Source: Chloroflexota bacterium (GTDB taxonomy: Bacteria > Chloroflexota > Anaerolineae > Anaerolineales > Anaerolineaceae). From it: a DNA stretch of 64,000 nt. The position numbers and the translations under genes are program-made. Positions 25,849-35,678 of the stretch are shown in pieces. Below the pieces are notes generated by a model. The model ran no database searches, was not told where the DNA came from, and saw only the letters and a list, made by a program, of their open reading frames with translations. How positions within the stretch are numbered: position 1 is the stretch's first letter; every line of letters starts with the position of its first letter. The stretch spans positions 47,779 to 111,778 of the forward strand of contig JAKPNN010000029.1 of assembly GCA_029548365.1 (NCBI GenBank), in the 5' to 3' direction.

Positions 25849-27279
25849 CTATAGAAATTCGCGCAGGTCGCTGCTGCGGCTTGGATGGCGCAGCTTGCGC
25901 AATGCTTTGGCTTCTATTTGGCGGATGCGTTCGCGAGTCACGTTGAACTGCTGGCTAAGCTCCTCCAAACTGCGTTCCCGACCATCGAACAATCCGAAGC
26001 GCTGTTCCAGCACCTCCCGCTCCCGTTCAGACAATGAAGATAATGAGTTGTTGATCTGCTCTCGCAAAATTTCCTTTTCCGCTTCATCCATGGGCATAAT
26101 CACTTCCTGATCTTCAATGAAATCTGCCAGGGTACTGTTATCCTCATCACCGACCGGTTTTTCTAACGAAAGCGGTTCTTCGGCAATTTTAAGAACATAT
26201 TGAATCTTAATCGTTGCGTCTTCCAGGGCTGCAATTTGCACGGTGTCCAATGGAATATCATCAGCCAGCGCTTGTTGAATGGTTACTGCCATGGTTGTAT
26301 CGATAAATTCTGACTCAATCGCAATCTCTTCAAGGGTTGGCTCGCGTCCCAATTTCTGGGTCAAACCTTGCTGAATGCGCAAAACACGCGAGATCATCTC
26401 ATACACATGCACCGGGATGCGGATGGTGCGGGCTTGCTCAGCAATGTAACGACTGATTGACTGGCGGATCCACCAGGTCGCATAGGTGCTGAATTTATAG
26501 CCCAGGGTGGGATCAAATTTTTGTACCGCTCGCAGCAAGCCCAGATTCCCCTCCTGAACCATGTCCAGTAAGGGAATCCCCCGGTTCATAAACCGCTTTG
26601 CCACACTGACCACCAGGCGCAGGTTCGCCAGGGTTAAGACCTGATGAGCTTCACCGTTCAGTAAATCAATCTGAGTGAAATTCTCGCGCAGTGCTTCATC
26701 CCCCGGAAGGTTGATGTCAAAGAATGCCTGACCCGGCAGCCTGGCTTTTTGTAACAGGAACGCCCCCATTTTTTCCAGGAGTGCAGGCGGCAATACATAG
26801 AAACACAGGTACAACCTGAATATCTGATCGATTAATGCCCTGTCCTTTTTTTCCGGTTCCCAGAATTCGGTGTCAAAAAAGTTGCGCATGTATGAGGGTT
26901 CATCCAGTTGCCAGGCAAGCCTCAGCCTTTGAGTTTCCAGCACCATGCGGCTTAAATCTGGCATATTGACCTGGCTTTTCCTGACCTGTTTTTTGAGTTG
27001 GCGATTGATCGCCAGGATTTCGTCAAAGATTACCCGCATTAATGCCGTTATCTCCCCCTGTGTTGCTTTGTCAAGCTGATCATCCAGCGCTTCAACCAGG
27101 CCCTGCGCTTTCATTCGGCTGGCAAGCCAGAATTCGTCATCAGCGTCAAGCAGATTGATATGCCCAATTTCACGCATATACAGTCTGACGGGATCATTCA
27201 GCGCGCTGAATAACGCGTCACTGCCGGGAAGGTCATCACGCTTCTCGTTACCCGTTGGTTCTGAATCTTTTGCGGTCAT
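25849..27279 (-). CDS. rpoD: Primary-type RNA polymerase sigma factor
   Basis: 476 aa. Region 1.2 ([17 protein letters not shown], about 28-45), a non-conserved helical insert of about 150 residues (60-210), region 2 (216-290, with [26 protein letters not shown] and [12 protein letters not shown]), region 3 and region 4 with helix-turn-helix [19 protein letters not shown] close to the C-terminus. Together with dnaG directly upstream on the same strand this is the conserved dnaG-rpoD pair, so it is probably the housekeeping sigma factor. No region 1.1 is obvious. TATAAT boxes throughout the window agree with its presumed specificity. Confidence 0.93.
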   Translation of the reverse strand: MTAKDSEPTGNEKRDDLPGSDALFSALNDPVRLYMREIGHINLLDADDEFWLASRMKAQGLVEALDDQLDKATQGEITALMRVIFDEILAINRQLKKQVRKSQVNMPDLSRMVLETQRLRLAWQLDEPSYMRNFFDTEFWEPEKKDRALIDQIFRLYLCFYVLPPALLEKMGAFLLQKARLPGQAFFDINLPGDEALRENFTQIDLLNGEAHQVLTLANLRLVVSVAKRFMNRGIPLLDMVQEGNLGLLRAVQKFDPTLGYKFSTYATWWIRQSISRYIAEQARTIRIPVHVYEMISRVLRIQQGLTQKLGREPTLEEIAIESEFIDTTMAVTIQQALADDIPLDTVQIAALEDATIKIQYVLKIAEEPLSLEKPVGDEDNSTLADFIEDQEVIMPMDEAEKEILREQINNSLSSLSEREREVLEQRFGLFDGRERSLEELSQQFNVTRERIRQIEAKALRKLRHPSRSSDLREFL

Positions 27280-27375
27280 AGCAGTTTGGTTAGGAGTGCT
27301 CTCCGATCAAAATTAACAAGGAAAACAATCCCAATAACAACCCTTATTTCATTTATAACACCCATAAATTGACAA

Positions 27376-29286
27376 TTACTTTGCCCTGGCAAAGGATTGT
27401 TGCAAAGCATGGTCAAGCTTTGCCCGAACCTGGACATACTCCAGGGCTGTCTTTTTTACATCAATGGATAATTCACCGGATTCATCTCGCTCCTGGGCCT
27501 GGAGGAAAACCAGTTGATCCAAGCCTTCGTCAATTCGAACCCGCCGTAGACGAATAAAGGTTCGTACCAATGCTTCTAATTTCGCGTCCACCGGTTGCAA
27601 GCGCCAGTCCGGGTAAGTCTCTTCGGACGTGTTTTCGATGAATGCTTCTTTCATCTCGGCAGATAAACGCTCATGGATAAAGTTCAGTGGCTCTTCCGCT
27701 TCTTGATCGATAGATTCCTTTAAAAGTTTGAAGAATTCTCTGTGGTCAGTATCTGAGAAATCATCAACATGGATACAGGCCAACTCAAAACTCCTGAAAG
27801 CCCGATCGATATAGTTAAGCAGGGTTGGATCTGAAAGCAATGCCAGCAGGCAGGCCTGTTCAAGCTGGCGATGGGGCGTCAAGAAAGCTTTGGTTATGCT
27901 TACGGGATCTTCGGGGGTTGGACGGGATGCTCCTCGTCTGCGCGCAGGTCTTCCAGCAGGGCGGGTGACCAGGGCGCGTTCGTCGACTTTTAACAAGCGC
28001 GCCAGGCGCTGGCGGTAAGCCTCCCGCTCAACACTGCCCCTCACGTCTTCAATCAACGGCAAAACCTGCGCGGCGATCTCCTCCTTGGCTTTGGGGTCAT
28101 CGAAGTCCTCCCGCTGTGCCAGGGTTTCCATCACGTGGATCACCACGGGTTTAGCGTCTTTGATGATCTGAGCCCAGCGGTCGGGGTTCTCCAGTGCGAT
28201 CTCATCCGGGTCAAGGCCTTCCGGGAGGGTCGTTACCCGGATATCCGCCTTGAGCCGTCCTTCCATTCCCATCAGGCCGCGGGAATCGAAAAATAGTTCA
28301 CCTTCCCGCTCCAGGGACTGGCGAGCCATCTCCAGCCCGCGCAATGTCGCCTGCTGCCCGGCAGCATCCGGGTCAAGCGCCAGGATAATCCGGCGTGAAT
28401 AGCGTTTGATCAGGCGGAACTGGTCTTCGGTCAGGGCAGTGCCCATGGGGGAGACGCAGTTCTTAAATCCAGCCTGGTAAGGGCCGATCACATCCAGGTA
28501 ACCCTCAACGATCACGACCTGGTCCTGCAAGCGAATCTCTCTGCGGGCTGTATCCAGGCCGAACAACAAACGACCTTTATCGAAAACTGCAGTCTTGGGT
28601 GAGTTGAGGTATTTGGGGATATCATCCGGGCGCAGCACACGTCCACCAAAGCCCGTCATGCGCCCCTGGTGATCGCGAATGGGAATCACCAGGCGGTGCC
28701 TGAAACGATCGTATACGCCGCCATCGTCCCGCTCGGAGACCAGGCCAGCTTTGATCAGATCGTCGAGGGAGATCTGGCGTGAGGTCAAATAATGGGTGAG
28801 GGCATCCCAGGAATCGGGTGCATACCCCAGCGCAAACGCGTTGATGGTTTCGTCCGTCAGTTTACGAGCATAAAGATAATCCAGGGCTGCCTTCCCTGCG
28901 GCGGTGTTGCGCAGTTGATGCTGGAAGAAAGTCACTGCCATGCTGAGAACCTCCCGCAGGTGCTCGTTCTCTTCTACCTGTTCCTGCTCCTTGGGGGTGA
29001 ACTCCTGCAGCGCAACGCCTGCGCGCTCTGCCAGGTAGCGCAGGGTTTCAGGGAAATCCCAGCCCTCGCGCTTCATCACAAAATTGAAGATGTCCCCGCC
29101 CTCGTTGCACTGCCCAAAGCAGCGCCAGGATTGAGAATCGGGAAATACAGCAAAAGCGGGTGTTTTTGTGTTGGGGTGAAAGGGGCAAAAACCGGTGTAA
29201 TTCTTCCCCGAGTGACGTAATTTCACCGTCTCGGAGACGATATCGACAATATCCAGCCTTCCCTTAATCTCATCAACGACGCTCAT
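27376..29286 (-). CDS. dnaG: DNA primase
   Basis: 636 aa. N-terminal CHC2 zinc finger (C34, H37, C56, C60), the RNA polymerase domain with FGGRVL and PKYLNSP, and the Toprim fold (VVIVEGYLDVIGPYQAG with the catalytic Glu; ILALDPDAAG). The C-terminal helicase-binding part is present but poorly conserved. It makes RNA primers at the replication fork. The gene precedes rpoD with 96 bases between, as in the macromolecular synthesis operon; rpsU is not present upstream. AGGTAGGA precedes the ATG. Confidence 0.96.
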   Translation of the reverse strand: MSVVDEIKGRLDIVDIVSETVKLRHSGKNYTGFCPFHPNTKTPAFAVFPDSQSWRCFGQCNEGGDIFNFVMKREGWDFPETLRYLAERAGVALQEFTPKEQEQVEENEHLREVLSMAVTFFQHQLRNTAAGKAALDYLYARKLTDETINAFALGYAPDSWDALTHYLTSRQISLDDLIKAGLVSERDDGGVYDRFRHRLVIPIRDHQGRMTGFGGRVLRPDDIPKYLNSPKTAVFDKGRLLFGLDTARREIRLQDQVVIVEGYLDVIGPYQAGFKNCVSPMGTALTEDQFRLIKRYSRRIILALDPDAAGQQATLRGLEMARQSLEREGELFFDSRGLMGMEGRLKADIRVTTLPEGLDPDEIALENPDRWAQIIKDAKPVVIHVMETLAQREDFDDPKAKEEIAAQVLPLIEDVRGSVEREAYRQRLARLLKVDERALVTRPAGRPARRRGASRPTPEDPVSITKAFLTPHRQLEQACLLALLSDPTLLNYIDRAFRSFELACIHVDDFSDTDHREFFKLLKESIDQEAEEPLNFIHERLSAEMKEAFIENTSEETYPDWRLQPVDAKLEALVRTFIRLRRVRIDEGLDQLVFLQAQERDESGELSIDVKKTALEYVQVRAKLDHALQQSFARAK

Positions 29287-29456
29287 AAGCTTATCCTACC
29301 TGAATTATAAGGGAAAATGGAGAATAAGACTCAGAAATGTGTTCAAGATAGCAAATGCTGTCCATCAAAACATCAATTCCTGTTTTCTGTTCCTTTTAAA
29401 CAGCGTTCCTTCTTCTTAATTTCTTATCAGCTAATTCCGAATCCAAAATCAATCAC

Positions 29457-29485
29457 TTGACTATGGATTTTCTACTCGGTAGAAT
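29457..29485 (+). promoter_or_regulatory. Sigma-70 promoter of the fur-znuACB operon
   Basis: -35 TTGACT (29457-29462), 17-base spacer, -10 TAGAAT (29480-29485): the best-formed promoter in the window, 35 bases before the fur ATG. Confidence 0.85.
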
Positions 29486-29487
29486 TC

Positions 29488-29510
29488 TTATTGAAAAATA
29501 TTTTCAATAA
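29488..29510. promoter_or_regulatory. Fur/Zur-type operator palindrome
   Basis: Perfect inverted repeat with 10-base arms TTATTGAAAA and TTTTCAATAA around ATA. It covers the expected transcription start of the fur gene, so binding would block its own operon. Fit with a Fur-family box is by form and position. Confidence 0.75.
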
Positions 29511-29519
29511 GGAATAATT

Positions 29520-29957
29520 ATGGATTGGCAAGAAAAGCTCAATCAGGAAGGGCTCAGGGTGACTCATCCACGCCGGGTGGTCATCTCCGTCCTAGAACAG
29601 TCTGGTACTCCTCTTTCACCGCAGGCCATTCACCGGCGCTCGCTGGAGGCTAAAGAAGAAATCGGCCTGGTATCTGTTTACCGCACATTGGATCTGCTGA
29701 CTGAACTCGGGCTGGTGAGACGAGTTCACGGTCAAAACGAGTGCCAGTGTTACGTGCTGGCATCGCCCGGACATTATCATCACCTTGTCTGTCAACATTG
29801 TGGCTCAGCGGTGGAATTCAGCGGGATGGAAGATCTTTCATCCCTGCTTGCCCCAATAGAATTAGAAACCGGCTTTACAATCAATGAACATCTGCTCCAA
29901 TTTTCCGGTGTTTGCCCGGAATGTCAAAGGAGAACCGGCTATCATGATCAGGAATAA
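29520..29957 (+). CDS. Fur-family metal-responsive repressor, probably zinc-sensing (Zur)
   Basis: 145 aa. N-terminal winged helix (HPRRVVISVLEQ, ISVYRTLDLL-type recognition helix), then the dimerisation part with structural zinc cysteines C91-x2-C94 and C132-x2-C135 and sensor histidines around PGHYHH (84-88). It sits first in an operon with a metal ABC importer and has a palindromic operator on its own promoter, so zinc-dependent autorepression is the likely scheme. Fur or PerR identity cannot be excluded. AAGGA lies before the ATG. The stop overlaps the next gene by 14 bases. Confidence 0.9.
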   Translation: MDWQEKLNQEGLRVTHPRRVVISVLEQSGTPLSPQAIHRRSLEAKEEIGLVSVYRTLDLLTELGLVRRVHGQNECQCYVLASPGHYHHLVCQHCGSAVEFSGMEDLSSLLAPIELETGFTINEHLLQFSGVCPECQRRTGYHDQE

Positions 29958-30879
29958 GAAAACAAGCCTTTGGAAACTCGGCTTGGCCTTGTTATCCATC
30001 TTGTTTCTGGTCGCCTGTCAGCCAGAGCCCGATCAGGGACCTGTTGATGATGGTCGCCTGCAGGTCACCGTCAGTATTTTGCCCCAGGCTTATTTTGTAG
30101 AGCGCATCGGCGGTGATTTTGTTGCGGTCAATGTGATGGTTGGTCCGGGTGAAGACCCACATACTTACGAACCTAAGCCCGACCAAATGCGGGCGCTGAG
30201 TCATTCACAGCTATTTTTCACCATTGGCACTGAATATGAAGACGCCTGGATGCCACGCTTACGGGAAGCTAATCCTGAGATTACCTTTGTCGATAGTGCT
30301 GCCGGTATTCAACGCATTCCCCTGACCAGCCCGCATGATCATCCTGATCAAGAAACCGATCCCGAGAAAACCAATCATTCAGGAGAAAAAGGCCTTGACC
30401 CCCATGTTTGGCTGGCGCCCGCCAATGGGAAAATAATCGCCAGCAATATTTTTAAAGCCCTGCAGGCCCTGCAGCCCGAGCACGCAGATGCCTTCCAGTC
30501 GAATTACGACGCTCTGCTTGCTGATATCATGGCATTGGATGAAAAAATTGAAGGTTTGCTTTCAGGAAATATGGGAAATGCTTTTGTGGTGTTTCATCCT
30601 GCCTGGGGCTATTTTGCCAATCAATACAAGCTTGAACAGATACCTGTTCAGGTCGGCGGCCAGGAGCCCAGCGCCAGCGACTTGGCAGCCCTCATTTCCA
30701 CCTCCAGACAAAAAAACATCCGCGCCATCTTTATTCAGCCGACGTATAGTACCGCCATCGCACAAGCCATTGCTGCAGAGATCAACGCTGAGATTGCAAT
30801 TGTAGACCCTTTAGCACATGATTGGTTAACCAACCTGGAAGGTGTTGCAGAAGCTTTCGCCGCCGCCTTGGAAAAATAA
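29944..30879 (+). CDS. znuA: Zinc/manganese ABC transporter substrate-binding lipoprotein
   Basis: 311 aa from ATG 29944, chosen for AAAGGAG upstream and the signal peptide that follows; a frame start at 29884 would lie inside fur. Residues 1-25 are a lipoprotein signal (KKTSLWKLGLALLSILFLVAC, lipobox LVAC with Cys25). Metal-binding histidines expected of cluster A-I proteins appear in DPHTYEPKPD, DPHVWLAP and FHPAWGYF, plus Asp in DPLAHDW. A short His-rich loop (SPHDHPDQETDPEKTNH) suggests zinc. It delivers metal to the ABC permease encoded downstream. Confidence 0.9.
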   Translation: MIRNKKTSLWKLGLALLSILFLVACQPEPDQGPVDDGRLQVTVSILPQAYFVERIGGDFVAVNVMVGPGEDPHTYEPKPDQMRALSHSQLFFTIGTEYEDAWMPRLREANPEITFVDSAAGIQRIPLTSPHDHPDQETDPEKTNHSGEKGLDPHVWLAPANGKIIASNIFKALQALQPEHADAFQSNYDALLADIMALDEKIEGLLSGNMGNAFVVFHPAWGYFANQYKLEQIPVQVGGQEPSASDLAALISTSRQKNIRAIFIQPTYSTAIAQAIAAEINAEIAIVDPLAHDWLTNLEGVAEAFAAALEK

Positions 30880-30965
30880 TGTGCATCAATAATCAGGTTT
30901 CAGGTCGCTGTATCATGACAAAAAGATACTGAAATCAATTAAATGGAAGATATAGAACACCCATC

Positions 30966-31751
30966 ATGAATGACATATTTAAAACTTCACAGCCATTAGT
31001 CGAAATAAAAAATCTTTACGCCGGCTATCAGTACGAGATGATACTTGAAGATATCAATCTAACCATTGAACAGGACGACTTTATCGGGTTGATTGGCCCC
31101 AACGGCGGCGGTAAGACGACCCTGCTCAGGGTTATACTCGGTTTGCTTCAGCCCAAAAGTGGCAGCATCGCGGTCATGGGCGAAAAACCCGAAAAGGGTC
31201 GTCGGCGCATTGGGTATGTGCCCCAATTTGCTGAATACGATACAGAATTCCCAATTTCAGTTCGAGACGTGGTCCGAATGGGGCGCCTGAGCAGTCAGCG
31301 CCTATTTAAACCGTATTCTACCGAAGATGACCGGCTGGTCGACGAACGCCTTGCTTGGGTGGGCATGCTCGAATATCAAGACCGAGCCATCCGCGAACTT
31401 TCCGGTGGGCAGCGCCAGCGGGTTTACATCGCCCGAGCCCTCACCACAAACCCCGCGCTGCTCGTTTTGGATGAACCCACCATCAGCGTGGATATCGAAG
31501 CCCGCACCCAAATTTACGAGCTGCTGCATAAGATCAACCAGGAAGGCGTAACGATTTTCCTGGTGACCCACGATTTAAATGTGATCTCAAGCTATGTTAA
31601 GACCATCGGTTGCCTGAACCGAAAATTACATTATCATGGTGAAAAACAGATCACCGATGAAATGCTTCAATCGACCTACGGTTGCCCGGTTGACCTGATA
31701 GCCCACGGACTGCCCCACCGGGTGTTGGCTGAACACGAAGGAGGGAATTAA
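30966..31751 (+). CDS. znuC: Metal ABC transporter ATP-binding protein
   Basis: 261 aa. Walker A GPNGGGKTT, signature LSGGQRQRVYIARAL, Walker B LLVLDEPTISVD and switch His in TIFLVTHDLN are intact. Third gene of the fur-led operon; the stop overlaps the permease start by one base (TAATG). Confidence 0.93.
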   Translation: MNDIFKTSQPLVEIKNLYAGYQYEMILEDINLTIEQDDFIGLIGPNGGGKTTLLRVILGLLQPKSGSIAVMGEKPEKGRRRIGYVPQFAEYDTEFPISVRDVVRMGRLSSQRLFKPYSTEDDRLVDERLAWVGMLEYQDRAIRELSGGQRQRVYIARALTTNPALLVLDEPTISVDIEARTQIYELLHKINQEGVTIFLVTHDLNVISSYVKTIGCLNRKLHYHGEKQITDEMLQSTYGCPVDLIAHGLPHRVLAEHEGGN

Positions 31752-32566
31752 TGGCAGAATTACTCAGCTATAGCTTCATGCGCAACGCGCTGATGGCCGG
31801 GGTTCTGGTAAGCCTGACCTGCGGGATTATTGGTACTCTGGTGGTCCTCAAGCGGATGGTATTCATTTCCGGTGGAGTGGCTCACACTGCCTATGGCGGT
31901 GTGGGATTGGCTTTCTATCTGGGTGTGAACCCAATCTTAGGGGCGGTAGCTTTCAGTTTGATTGCATCTTTTTTAATGGGTTATGTCCAGCGTCAAACCC
32001 GACAGCGACAGGACACCCTGATCGGTGTTATGTGGGCTATCGGCATGGCAATTGGGATCATTTTCGCTGATATGACCCCCGGTTACAAAGCAGATCTGAT
32101 GAGCTACCTTTTTGGCAGTATTTTGGCGGTAACCCACACGGACCTGTGGATGATGCTGGGAGTAAACCTTTTAGTGCTCAGTTTCGTAATCCTCTTTTAC
32201 AAGGAATTGCAGGCAGTCGCGTTTGATGAATCCTTTGCCAGGGTGCGTAATCTGCCTGTGGATTTGCTTTACATAGCTCTGGTGGCAATGATTGGATTGG
32301 CAGTTGTGATGCTGATGCGGGTGGTCGGTTTGATTATGATCATCGCCTTGCTGACCGTCCCCGCTGCAATTGGCACTCTATTTCTTAAACATATGAAACA
32401 AATCATGTGGTTGGCAATAGCCTTGAGCCTGATATTTACAACTGGCGGTTTGTTGTTGTCTTATTTTTTCAACCTGACCTCAGGCGCTACCATCATCTTG
32501 ATTGCCGGAATAAGCTATCTGAGCGCGTTGCTGATCCATAAATCTTGCCGGCAATGCCCAGCTTGA
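31751..32566 (+). CDS. znuB: Metal ABC transporter permease
   Basis: 271 aa, about eight hydrophobic helices, ABC-3 family. Typical stretches: GVLVSLTCGIIGTLVVLKRMVFISGG near the N-terminus in pieces and LLYIALVAMIGLAVVMLMRVVG later. Last gene of the zinc uptake operon; no strong terminator follows before the convergent glpX. Confidence 0.92.
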   Translation: MAELLSYSFMRNALMAGVLVSLTCGIIGTLVVLKRMVFISGGVAHTAYGGVGLAFYLGVNPILGAVAFSLIASFLMGYVQRQTRQRQDTLIGVMWAIGMAIGIIFADMTPGYKADLMSYLFGSILAVTHTDLWMMLGVNLLVLSFVILFYKELQAVAFDESFARVRNLPVDLLYIALVAMIGLAVVMLMRVVGLIMIIALLTVPAAIGTLFLKHMKQIMWLAIALSLIFTTGGLLLSYFFNLTSGATIILIAGISYLSALLIHKSCRQCPA

Positions 32567-32661
32567 AAAATATTCTGTTCGTGATCTGTTTGGTTTTATC
32601 AAATCACTAAGGCAGAAGGATACACACCGGTTTCTCTCTTACCACTCACGATTACCCATAC

Positions 32662-33657
32662 CTAATACACAATCGGGCTGATTTTTTGAAGAGTATCCAG
32701 ATGATGGTGAGAAACAATCTCGCGCACCGTGTGGGTCAGACCGCGCGTCACCAGGCTGTGGGTGCGGACAAAATCCCCGGAGTAATTGACACCATCCAAA
32801 AGCGTTCCATCGGAAATGCCGGTGGCGACAAAAAAAGTGTCATTTGAGGAAACCAGGTCTTCCAGGGTCAGGACACGCGATAAATCAATGCCAGAAGCTT
32901 TTGCCAGCCGGCGGTCTTCAACATTACGCGGCCAGAGAATGCCCTGCATCGTGCCCCGCATCGCACTTAATCCACAGGCAGCCAGCACAGCCTCGGGCGT
33001 TCCGCCAACGCCCATCAGAACATCGATTCCAGTTCCCGGCCAGGCAGTCATCAGGGCACCGGCTACATCGCCGGCGGGAATTAAACGGATCCGCGCACCA
33101 CAATCACGCACCTCATGAATCAATCGCGTATGCCGGGGGCGGTCCAGAATCACCACTGTTAATTCATCGATATCCATGCCCTTGGCATGCGCAATTTTGT
33201 TGAGGTTGTCTTCCACGGGAGCGTAAATATCAATCACATCCCTGGCTTCATAACCGACAGCAATTTTTGACATATAAAACATGGGGCCCGGGTCAAACAT
33301 GGTCCCGGGCGGAGCAGCCGCTACGGTGGCAATCGCATTCGGCATGCCTTTAGCAACCAATTCTGTGCCCTCCACAGGGTCAACCGCCATATCCAATACA
33401 GGCAGCTCGCCGGTGCCGACCTTCTCGCCATTATAGAGCATCGGCGCCAGGTCTTTCTCACCCTCACCGATGATGATCGTTCCATCCAGATCGATCTCGT
33501 TCAACAAAAAGCGCATCGCATCCACTGCCGCCTTATCAGCCTCGTTTTTTGATCCGCGACCAAAATGGCGCGCAGCAGCCATTGCGGCTGCCTCTGTAAC
33601 CCGAACGAGTTCCAGGGCAATATTCCGGGTTGGTTTTTGCGTTGTGAGGTTCTCCAT
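32662..33657 (-). CDS. glpX: Class II fructose-1,6-bisphosphatase
   Basis: 331 aa, normal length. Landmarks: GTIIIGEGEKD (metal-binding Glu), MAVDPVEGTEL (DPxEGT), and GVGGTPEAVLAACGL. Hydrolyses fructose 1,6-bisphosphate to fructose 6-phosphate in gluconeogenesis. Strong AAAGGAGG site before the ATG. Single-gene unit, divergent from the HAD gene. Confidence 0.95.
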   Translation of the reverse strand: MENLTTQKPTRNIALELVRVTEAAAMAAARHFGRGSKNEADKAAVDAMRFLLNEIDLDGTIIIGEGEKDLAPMLYNGEKVGTGELPVLDMAVDPVEGTELVAKGMPNAIATVAAAPPGTMFDPGPMFYMSKIAVGYEARDVIDIYAPVEDNLNKIAHAKGMDIDELTVVILDRPRHTRLIHEVRDCGARIRLIPAGDVAGALMTAWPGTGIDVLMGVGGTPEAVLAACGLSAMRGTMQGILWPRNVEDRRLAKASGIDLSRVLTLEDLVSSNDTFFVATGISDGTLLDGVNYSGDFVRTHSLVTRGLTHTVREIVSHHHLDTLQKISPIVY

Positions 33658-33755
33658 ATGTCCTCCTTTTGTCTACGCATCTTGAGGTCATTATATCAAA
33701 TTCCATTACGACCCGGCTCTGACGTCAGCGCCGTTCATAAACAGTGTGAAGCCAG

Positions 33756-33761
33756 TATAAT
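33756..33761 (+). promoter_or_regulatory. -10 box for the HAD hydrolase gene
   Basis: TATAAT 31 bases before the ATG. A short imperfect palindrome GGTCT-AA-AGACC follows at the probable transcription start and could be an operator or chance. Confidence 0.5.
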
Positions 33762-33792
33762 AGGGTCTAAAGACCGTCTGTGAGGAGATTTA

Positions 33793-34500
33793 ATGAACAT
33801 CGAGATGATTGGCTTCGATGCCGATGACACCCTCTGGTATACCGAGGTCCACTACCTTAAGGCACAGGAAGACATCAAACAGATCCTTAGCCAATGGGGA
33901 AAAGCTGACCAGGTCAGCGAGGTGATCGACCAAATGATCATCAACAACCTGGTAAATTATGGCTACGGCATCAAAGCCTTTATTCTCTCGCTTATTGAAG
34001 CCGCCATCCACGCCTCCCAGGGTGAGCTCCAGGCACATCAGGTTATGCAAATTTTGTCAATAGGCAAAAGGATGCTCGCTGAGGAGATTGTCTTAAAGCC
34101 CCACGTCCAGCAGACTCTGCAAAGGCTGGTCGCATCGTACCCGCTGATGATCATCACCAAGGGTGATCTTTTAGACCAGTTAACCAAGGTGAAGCGTTCC
34201 GGTATTGGGGATTATTTTTCATTGATTGAAGTTGTGAACGAAAAATCAGTGGAGACTTACGTCAGCATCTTCAAAAAGCACCACATTAATCCGAAAAACT
34301 TTCTGATGATTGGTAACACCATCCGCTCTGACATTCACCCGGTTCTGAGTTTAGGATGTAGGGCTATTCATATCCCAGCGGAATCAACCTGGGAACACGA
34401 AAATGTTCCGAGCTTTGACACCACGCATGATGGATATTATGAATTGGAGCATATCGGGCAGCTACTTGATTTAATTGCCAGGATTGACGGCAATGGGTGA
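33793..34500 (+). CDS. HAD-superfamily hydrolase
   Basis: 235 aa. Motif I GFDADDTLWYTE (nucleophile Asp and the general-acid Asp two residues on), motif II MIITKG, motif III with the Lys of KNFLMIGNTIRSDI, which also supplies the Asp of motif IV. The helical cap is of the C1 type. Substrate unknown; probably a phosphatase. GAGGAG precedes the ATG. Confidence 0.88.
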   Translation: MNIEMIGFDADDTLWYTEVHYLKAQEDIKQILSQWGKADQVSEVIDQMIINNLVNYGYGIKAFILSLIEAAIHASQGELQAHQVMQILSIGKRMLAEEIVLKPHVQQTLQRLVASYPLMIITKGDLLDQLTKVKRSGIGDYFSLIEVVNEKSVETYVSIFKKHHINPKNFLMIGNTIRSDIHPVLSLGCRAIHIPAESTWEHENVPSFDTTHDGYYELEHIGQLLDLIARIDGNG

Positions 34501-34501
34501 G

Positions 34502-34548
34502 CCGTTTAACTGCCCATAAATAAGGCCTTTTAAAGGAAAAACGGTTTT
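34502..34548 (+). terminator. Possible terminator after the HAD gene
   Basis: CCGTTT (34502-34507) can pair with AAACGG (34539-34544) before TTTT, with an inner CCTTTTAAAGG hairpin. The long loop makes it uncertain. Confidence 0.35.
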
Positions 34549-34681
34549 ACATCCTCACAAGCCTACCGCGCCCTTGTGTTCCACATCTGAAACAAACCGG
34601 CTTTAAAACATTCAAGCCAGGGATTGCAGATAACGGTAGAAAACTGGGGGAATAGAAGCCCGCTAAGGTTTCAGTTTGGGC

Positions 34682-35353
34682 TCACTGGATTTTTACACTA
34701 TCAATCTCATCAATTTCGTAAAGCGAATCAATCAACATTTCTATGGGCTCATCATTTGTAAAACGAGCCAGCGTTGTAATTTGCATGCGGTTGTTCTTAA
34801 CATTTCTCTGAGCGTTAAAATTCATCTGTTTATCAGAATGTTGAGCGATACTTTCCCTGATCGTCCTGACCAGTCCCTTGCGATACTCCGCTTCAATAAT
34901 AATTAATCGTGAAATAGAGGCGCGAAGAAAGCGATTTTCAATCATATTCAGAAGTGTTAGAACGCCCAGCATGAGCGCAGTGGCGACTACAGCAACCAGG
35001 TAATAACCTGCACCCACAGACATACCAACAATCGCCATGGTCCACAAGGAAGTCGCTGTGGTCAAGCCTTTGACGTTATAGCCATAACGCAAAATCGCGC
35101 CAGCACCCAGGAAACCGATTCCGGAGATCACCTGGGCTGCAATGCGCGCAGGGTCAAAAGGGGAACTTTCCCGGGCATAGAGATGTCCCAAATTAACCGA
35201 TAAAATCATGGCCAGAGTGGCGCCAATCACCAGGATGATATGGGTACGAAGCCCGGCTGGTTGATCGTGCCGTTCACGTTCAAAGCCAATCACGCCACCC
35301 AAGAGAGCCCCTACCAGTATTCGCAAGATGATTTGTTTTTCAGTAATCATCAT
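34682..35353 (-). CDS. MgtC/SapB-family membrane protein
   Basis: 223 aa. Four to five N-terminal helices with the MgtC signature (GALLGGVIGFERERHDQPAGLRTH in pieces, GIGFLGAGAIL) and a cytoplasmic C-terminal ACT-like region (about 150-223). MgtC proteins protect cells at low magnesium or modulate ATP synthase; the environmental homologues are often of unknown role. GGAGG lies nine bases before the first of two ATG codons. The gene has a long upstream leader (see 35354-35678). Confidence 0.9.
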   Translation of the reverse strand: MMITEKQIILRILVGALLGGVIGFERERHDQPAGLRTHIILVIGATLAMILSVNLGHLYARESSPFDPARIAAQVISGIGFLGAGAILRYGYNVKGLTTATSLWTMAIVGMSVGAGYYLVAVVATALMLGVLTLLNMIENRFLRASISRLIIIEAEYRKGLVRTIRESIAQHSDKQMNFNAQRNVKNNRMQITTLARFTNDEPIEMLIDSLYEIDEIDSVKIQ

Positions 35354-35678
35354 CGGTTTTTTCCTCCAAAAATAAAATTTTCAATTTATAAGTTAAAGGA
35401 TCGCCCGTAAGGTTACCCTGATTACATAATCCGCTCTCAAAGCATTTTCATCAGGTGATTAAAACCTCCTGATCCAGCCATTGATTGCTTTTTTCATAAT
35501 TATGCTGGCTTGTAAACAACCTGCACAGTATTCTATCACGAACACAAACAAACTGACAGAGCGTGTTGAAAAAAATGATGTTTAATAATACGTGCCTTTT
35601 TAAAAAGTTGTTGTCAGGGAACCCTGTCAAGGGTGGGAATACACAAAGTCTTTGAGGCTGGCAAATATGCTTTACTGT
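35354..35678 (-). other. Long leader/intergenic region upstream of the MgtC gene
   Basis: About 325 bases without a gene. On the minus strand a possible promoter (CTGTCA, 18 bases, TAGAAT near 35525) would give a leader of roughly 170 bases. The leader has a hairpin at 35450-35473 (ATCAGG with CCTGAT) and a second possible CCAGC/GCTGG pair. It does not match a riboswitch I recognise. Confidence 0.4.
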
